From contig NC_080677.1 of assembly GCF_030445035.2 (NCBI RefSeq), positions 151,777,169-151,841,168 of the forward strand: a stretch of 64,000 nt of DNA, written 5' to 3'. Position numbers and translations under genes: made by a program. The notes under the pieces are model-generated. The model was given only the letters and a program-made list of their open reading frames with translations, was not told the DNA's origin and ran no database searches. Each line of letters begins with the position of its first letter. The stretch's first letter is position 1. This DNA comes from Dasypus novemcinctus (Eukaryota; Chordata; Mammalia; Cingulata; Dasypodidae). Positions 59,536-64,000 of the stretch are shown one piece after another.

Positions 59536-59720
59536 GCGAAGAGGGAAGAGGTGGCCTTCAGGTCCCTCCCTGCCCGGCGGGGCCAACCCGGTGCCTTTCG
59601 GCAGAGAAGGGAGACAGATCCCACAACTCCACCTTGTGCTGCTCATCCATGGGAGGCGGTGTTCACCGATCACTCCAGGAATCACCATCAGCCCAAAAGG
59701 GTGGGCGGGAGGTGGACACG
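59536..59720. other. CpG-richer patch
   Basis: Nine CpG dinucleotides fall in about 185 bases, against a background where CpG is rare. The core is 'ctgcccggcggggccaaccc' at about 59570. Overlapping frames of up to 99 codons exist on both strands but match nothing I recognise. It is too small for a standard CpG island. An orphan promoter, a noncoding exon or a decayed GC-rich repeat are possible. Confidence 0.35.
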
Positions 59721-60499
59721 CTTGGAGGGCAGGCAGGTACTCAGATCTGTTCCCAAGGCTGTCACAACCTCAGTTACCACACAGGCGTGAGCAGAGTGCT
59801 GCACTGAGCTCTTCTCTAAGATGAAATGCTTCTCTTCATCTTGCCTGCCCTTGACCTCTCTCGGTGTTTGGTTTGAGCCTCCATTTCAGCATTTATCACC
59901 GCCCGCTTTGGATTGGAGCTAGTCTACCCACGTCTGTCTACCACGGTCTCTCAACCAGTGTCTGCACTTCCACAGGGTAGAAACCAGGTATCACTCATTT
60001 CTTTATTTGTCACAGATTCTAGAATCTAGAGCAATCAGTGCTTCACCTGTAGTCGGTATCCTATGAACCTCTTTACAATTCCAGCTTAACTGACATTTCC
60101 ATAATTCTTCTTCAGCTTGCTTAAAAATGGTTTGATTTTTTTTTTTCAGTGCATTGCATAGTTGCTGGCAATAAGATAAAGTGAAAAATTCAAGATGTCT
60201 TATGTGCCAGGCATTGTGCTAAGCTCTAGACTTTATATGTGAAAATAAGACATAGGCCTTGCCCCAAGGGAATTCAGAGTCCAGGAGATGATGAAAAGGG
60301 CCCAATATTGCAGATTCATTTAGAGCTTTTGTAAAATGCTTTAAGTGAAAGTTGCTTTCACTTACATGGTTTCATTTGATATCACAATCCAATAAGATTG
60401 TAGAAAAATAGGTTACTTGTCATGTTTGTCAAAAGATCTAGCTCCTTTCCTTCTTTTCCTGAATACAGATATTTTCCCATTATTTCCACGTATATTTAT

Positions 60500-60640
60500 T
60501 TTTTTCTCATTTTTTTAAATTAGAGAAGTTGTAGGTTCACAGAAAAATACAGAGTTCCCATATATCAACCTAATATTAACACCTTGCATAGGTGTGGTAC
60601 TTTTGTTACAATTAATGAAAACATATTTTTATACCCATAT
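60500..60640 (-). mobile_element. L1 3' fragment
   Basis: The plus strand shows a T-rich tail complement, then 'gttgtaggttcacagaaaaa' near 60527, 'gttcccatatatcaacctaa' near 60553 and 'ttaacaccttgcataggtgt' near 60576. These phrases belong to the 3' region of an L1 related to that at 57068. The right edge is unclear. Confidence 0.6.
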
Positions 60641-61046
60641 ATCTTTATTATAGTAAACAAGAGAAATAGAAAAATGAAAGATTTATACAAACACATACAT
60701 ACATATGTACATATTCTATATTTTATTTTCAGGCCTTTGTTGTGATGGCATTTTTTTATTTTCATAAACATTCATTATACTCTCAGACTCCCAGAATTTG
60801 TCAGAGGCTTTGGGGAATACAAAGTTAAATAAGAAAATTTCTGTCTCAAACTTACTAGCTAGGAGGGAGTCAAAAATTCAAGCAATAATTGCAATAGAGA
60901 TTTGAGATCCAATGACATTAGAAAAGGAAAAAAAAACACTTAAGGAAACTAAAAGAATTTTAGTTTCATCCTAAAGATAGGATGAAAACGGGGTCAAACT
61001 AGTCCCCAAGCCCAAGAAAAGAGAGTTTCAAGTATCAAGAATATTA
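60641..61046. other. AT-rich noncoding DNA
   Basis: No gene is visible. Weak phrases of an old dispersed repeat occur near 60780-60900. Confidence 0.45.
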
Positions 61047-62166
61047 AAGTGGATTCCTACCTCACACCATGTATAAATTTAACTCGAAATGGACAAGACC
61101 CTTAGATGTAGGAGCTAAAACAATTTAAAAAAACTTAGAATAAAGCATACAGCTTAATCTTCAAAACCTTGGGCTAGACAATGGTTTCTTAGGTATGACA
61201 CCAAAAGCACAAGTGACAAAAGAAAAATAGAAAAATTGGACTTGATCAAAAACTTTTGTTTTTCGATGAACAGCATCAAGAAAGTGAAAAGAAAACCCAC
61301 AAAATGCTAGAACACATTTGCAAATCATGTACTGAATATGTGACTTGTCTCTAGACTACATAGAGAACTCTTCTAGCTCAGTAATAAAATGATACACAAA
61401 TGGCTAAGAAGCAAATGAAAACATGTTCAATGTCCTTAGCCATCAGGGAAATCAAAACCACTATGAGATGCCACTTCTCACACGCTACGATGGCTCGAGT
61501 CAAAAGACAGATAATAACAAATGACGGCAAGGATTTGGAGAGATTGGAACACTTATACATTACTGGTGGGAATGCAGTGTGATGTAGCCACTTTAGAAAA
61601 CAGTCTGGTAGTTTCTCAAAAGGTTGAACATAGGGAAGCCTGATGGCCCAGCAATTCAGCTACTAATTATCTACCAGAGAGAAATGAAACATATATCCAC
61701 CCCAAAATTTGTACCTATATGCTCATAGTAGCATTAAGCAAAATGGCTGAAGAGTAGAAACAGCACAAATGGACATCAACTGATAAATGGCAAACAAAAT
61801 ATATATTCGTAGACAGAATGTTATTTAGCAATAAAAAAGAATGAAGTGCTGCCACATGCTGCCACATGGATGAACCTTGTAAATGTTATGCTATGTGAAA
61901 GAAGCCAGTCTCAAAAAACCACACATTATGTATTTGTTTTCCCATTCATATGAAATGTCCAGAATAGGCAAATGCATAGAGACAGACATTGGTGGTTTCC
62001 TAGAACTAGGGCAAAGAGAGAAATGGGAGGGTGACTGCTAATCAGTCCAAGATTTATTTGGGGGTGATGGTTACACAAATGAAAATACTGAAAGATTAAA
62101 AGAATTGCACACTTTAAATGTGGGATTGTATGGTAGGTAAATTGTATCTCAATAAAGCTATTGTAA
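61047..62166 (+). mobile_element. Old L1, ORF2 end and 3' UTR
   Basis: Sense L1 in order: 'ggattcctacctcacaccat' (61050), 'acttgatcaaaaacttttgt' (61240), 'cacaaatggctaagaagcaa' near 61394, 'ggaaatcaaaaccactatga' near 61447, 'tactggtgggaatgcagtgt' near 61561 and the 3' end 'tgtatctcaataaagctatt' near 62143. The first 600 bases descend from the last part of the ORF2 protein (reverse transcriptase and its C-terminal region) and are broken by stops and small gaps. A GCTGCCACAT direct duplication lies at 61848-61867. It is 5'-truncated and inactive, of the older L1M type. I did not find a target duplication. Confidence 0.88.
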
Positions 62167-64000
62167 AAAAACGCAAGGTCTACAGACACATCACATCAAC
62201 AAAATGAAGTTTAAAAATTTCCCCTTGCATTTAGCAACAAGGTAGTCCCTTGGTAATCTCGGAAGGAATAGTTTGGGGGGAAAAAGCCAGATTCAAGAAG
62301 TAGATAAGTGAAAAAGAGGTAAACACTGGGAGAGGGTGTTCTTTCAGGTAAAGTTTGGCTCTGAAAGGGAAAGTAGAGAATGGCAGCTGGAATGGACATT
62401 AGGGAAAAAAAACGTGGCTTTTTAAATAGGAGAGACCTGAGTCGTTTTGATGCTGTGAAAAAAAAGCGCGTGACGATATGGTATTTGGTGGAGCAGCATT
62501 TCTGCAGAAGTGGCACAAGTTAGGCTCTGAAGGACAGGTGGAGGGAGTAACTGGTGACAGGGTGATGGACCCTTTTCCAGCCAGTCAGTGTCAAGATTTA
62601 AGGCAGTTTTTGCCGGCAGGAATTGGGAGTAGGAGAACCTTGGAATGAGCAGATTGTTTTAAAGGCTCCGCTCAGGTTCAAGGTCACAGGTCGGCACAAG
62701 CTCCTGCGTATCGCTCCGTAGATTTCAGAGAAATTGGATGTTTGGGTTCATCCAAGTTTGGAATTTCACAGGACAGGGGAGAAGGTGGACCAGAGGTCAG
62801 AAAATTGAACGAGTGCTGGAAAGTGAAGCGCGTACTTCCTGGATGGGGAAGAGAGGGCAGAAGGGAATTACAAACAAGATCTAATGGCTTATTAAGGGGC
62901 TGGAGACAGAAAAAAATATATCGAATAGGTGTGAGGGAAGGAAGAATGCGGAAGGGCCCTAACGAGGGGAGATTGTCGACTGCGAGTGGAATACCAGATT
63001 TTAAGATTCAGAAGAGAGAAAAATTCTCTTTCATAAGATCCAGCGTGATGATGGAAGTAGGCTTCTAACGTAGGATGGAGGGTGATGGGAATTGAGAAAA
63101 TCAAGGCACTGACCGAGCCAGATTAATGGAGGTTTGTTTTACCATTTCAACCCCACCATCCAGGCAGATTGGAGAGAATGAGGGTGAAGAGAAATTTTGG
63201 GATCTTGGTGCCAAAATGCTCAATGAATGAGTGTAGATAACTAAAAAATCAGTAGCTAACAGTAATCAGGAAGGTCAGAGTGATCCCATTATCATACCAT
63301 TTATATATTTTTATTTTCTCCTAAGAAAATAAACATAATTTTTATAACTGTTAATAATTTGTTCTGTGCTTATAACATAAATTATGGATCCCCTGGTGCA
63401 TTGAAATTGTTTCCAATTTTTCCCTTATTAAAAATAATGTCATGGTAAATGTCCCTTTTCTAATTGCATATACATTTGCAAATTTGAAGTCAATTTTTAA
63501 TGCAAACAATTGTTTTTCTTTTTTTAACAAATCATTTCGTGACTGGTTAACTTGATTTAATTACAAACATTCAAAACTAGGCCCTATCTTTTAAAATTTC
63601 AGATTCCCAGTTCATAATGAAAATGTGGAAGATAAGTCATTAGTAAATGGGAGGGGAGAATTAGATATTTTTCTAAATTGAGAGAAAAATTTTCTGACAG
63701 GAGTCCAAGGATTCTGCCAGATCTGGTCTATGAAGTAATCCAAATTGTAAATCAGAACTTCAGGCACACATATGCCTGAGTTTGTGATAGCTATTTGGAG
63801 CAATATATGATTAATGATTCTGACTTGATGATAAATATTGTAAGTGTCTTTTTGAGTTAATTATCGGAAAAATTGGTTCTGGTGTCCCTAACAGAGACAC
63901 GTGAGTCAGAAATCCTAGTAAATCAATATGAGCCCAGGCTTCAAGGTAGGAAGCAGAAAGTAGCAGAAAGGGAGAAATTTGTGTCACTAGATAAACTGCT
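62167..64000. other. Unique noncoding DNA
   Basis: No gene is supported. The stretch 62330-63240 is purine-rich, with phrases resembling an old dispersed repeat, and the 108-codon frame at 62742-63068 has no domain. From 63240 the DNA is AT-rich and featureless to the end of the window. Confidence 0.5.

Larger units (their letters stand above)
57704..60499. other. Unique noncoding DNA with enhancer-like patches
   Basis: No gene is supported and no transposable element is visible in 2.8 kb. It includes the motif-dense stretch at 58540-58960 and the CpG-containing patch at 59536-59720. The stretch 60190-60310 resembles an old dispersed repeat ('atgtgccaggcattgtgcta'). Confidence 0.5.

Noticed and set aside
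1-64000. Bacterial, phage or defence-type gene system
   Set aside because: No operon-like packing of long frames or ribosome-binding sites is present, while mammalian SINEs, LINEs and LTRs occur throughout.

Overview
The window is mammalian nuclear DNA, almost certainly from a xenarthran, with armadillo more likely than sloth. The diagnosis rests on three antisense copies of a tRNA-headed SINE of the DAS type (5851-6265, 27288-27715, 46531-46987). Ordinary eutherian fossils surround them: MIR, L2, old L1, MaLR-type LTRs and hAT-Charlie fragments. There is no bacterial, phage or organelle signature. No operon, CRISPR array, tRNA gene or rRNA gene is present.

I find no protein-coding gene I can support. 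The longest open frames (up to 177 codons) have no recognisable domain. Several lie inside repeats or rely on non-ATG starts. The window looks like intergenic or deep intronic sequence. The only hint of an exon is an 81-base segment at 41311-41391 with splice-like edges, offered with low confidence.

Layout. 1-2745: unique DNA with a tiny L1 3' tail and a MIR. 2745-5390: an old antisense L1 3' region split by a MaLR-type LTR, an MLT1-like LTR and two microsatellites that probably grew from the L1's own repeats. 5851-6265: DAS SINE. 8609-15064: three antisense LTRs of one MaLR-like family, plus an MLT1-like LTR and a MIR. 15412-18870: L1, MER5-like and L2 remnants. 20446-24390: three antisense solo LTRs of a second MaLR-like family, two of them with perfect 5-base target duplications. 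27288-27715: second DAS SINE. 30933-31120: hAT-Charlie-like element. 34155-35446: long L2 remnant. 36308-36762 and 38203-38871: two more LTRs. 38872-46530: mostly unique DNA with a dense GATA-motif cluster and the candidate exon. 46531-46987: DAS-like SINE with two tRNA-like heads. 51541-52223: sense LTR. 57068-57688: young-looking 5'-truncated L1 with a 15-base target duplication. 57704-60499: unique DNA with enhancer-like and CpG-richer patches. 61047-62166: old L1 3' end in sense.

Nothing here amounts to a multi-gene system. What the sequence supports best is insertion history: target duplications read directly from the bases, nested insertions, and a lineage-specific LTR family with an internal 48-base duplication. 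The regulatory candidates are inferences from motif content and need a cross-species alignment. Repeat family names are given by memory of consensus features, so subfamily names are deliberately not pushed.
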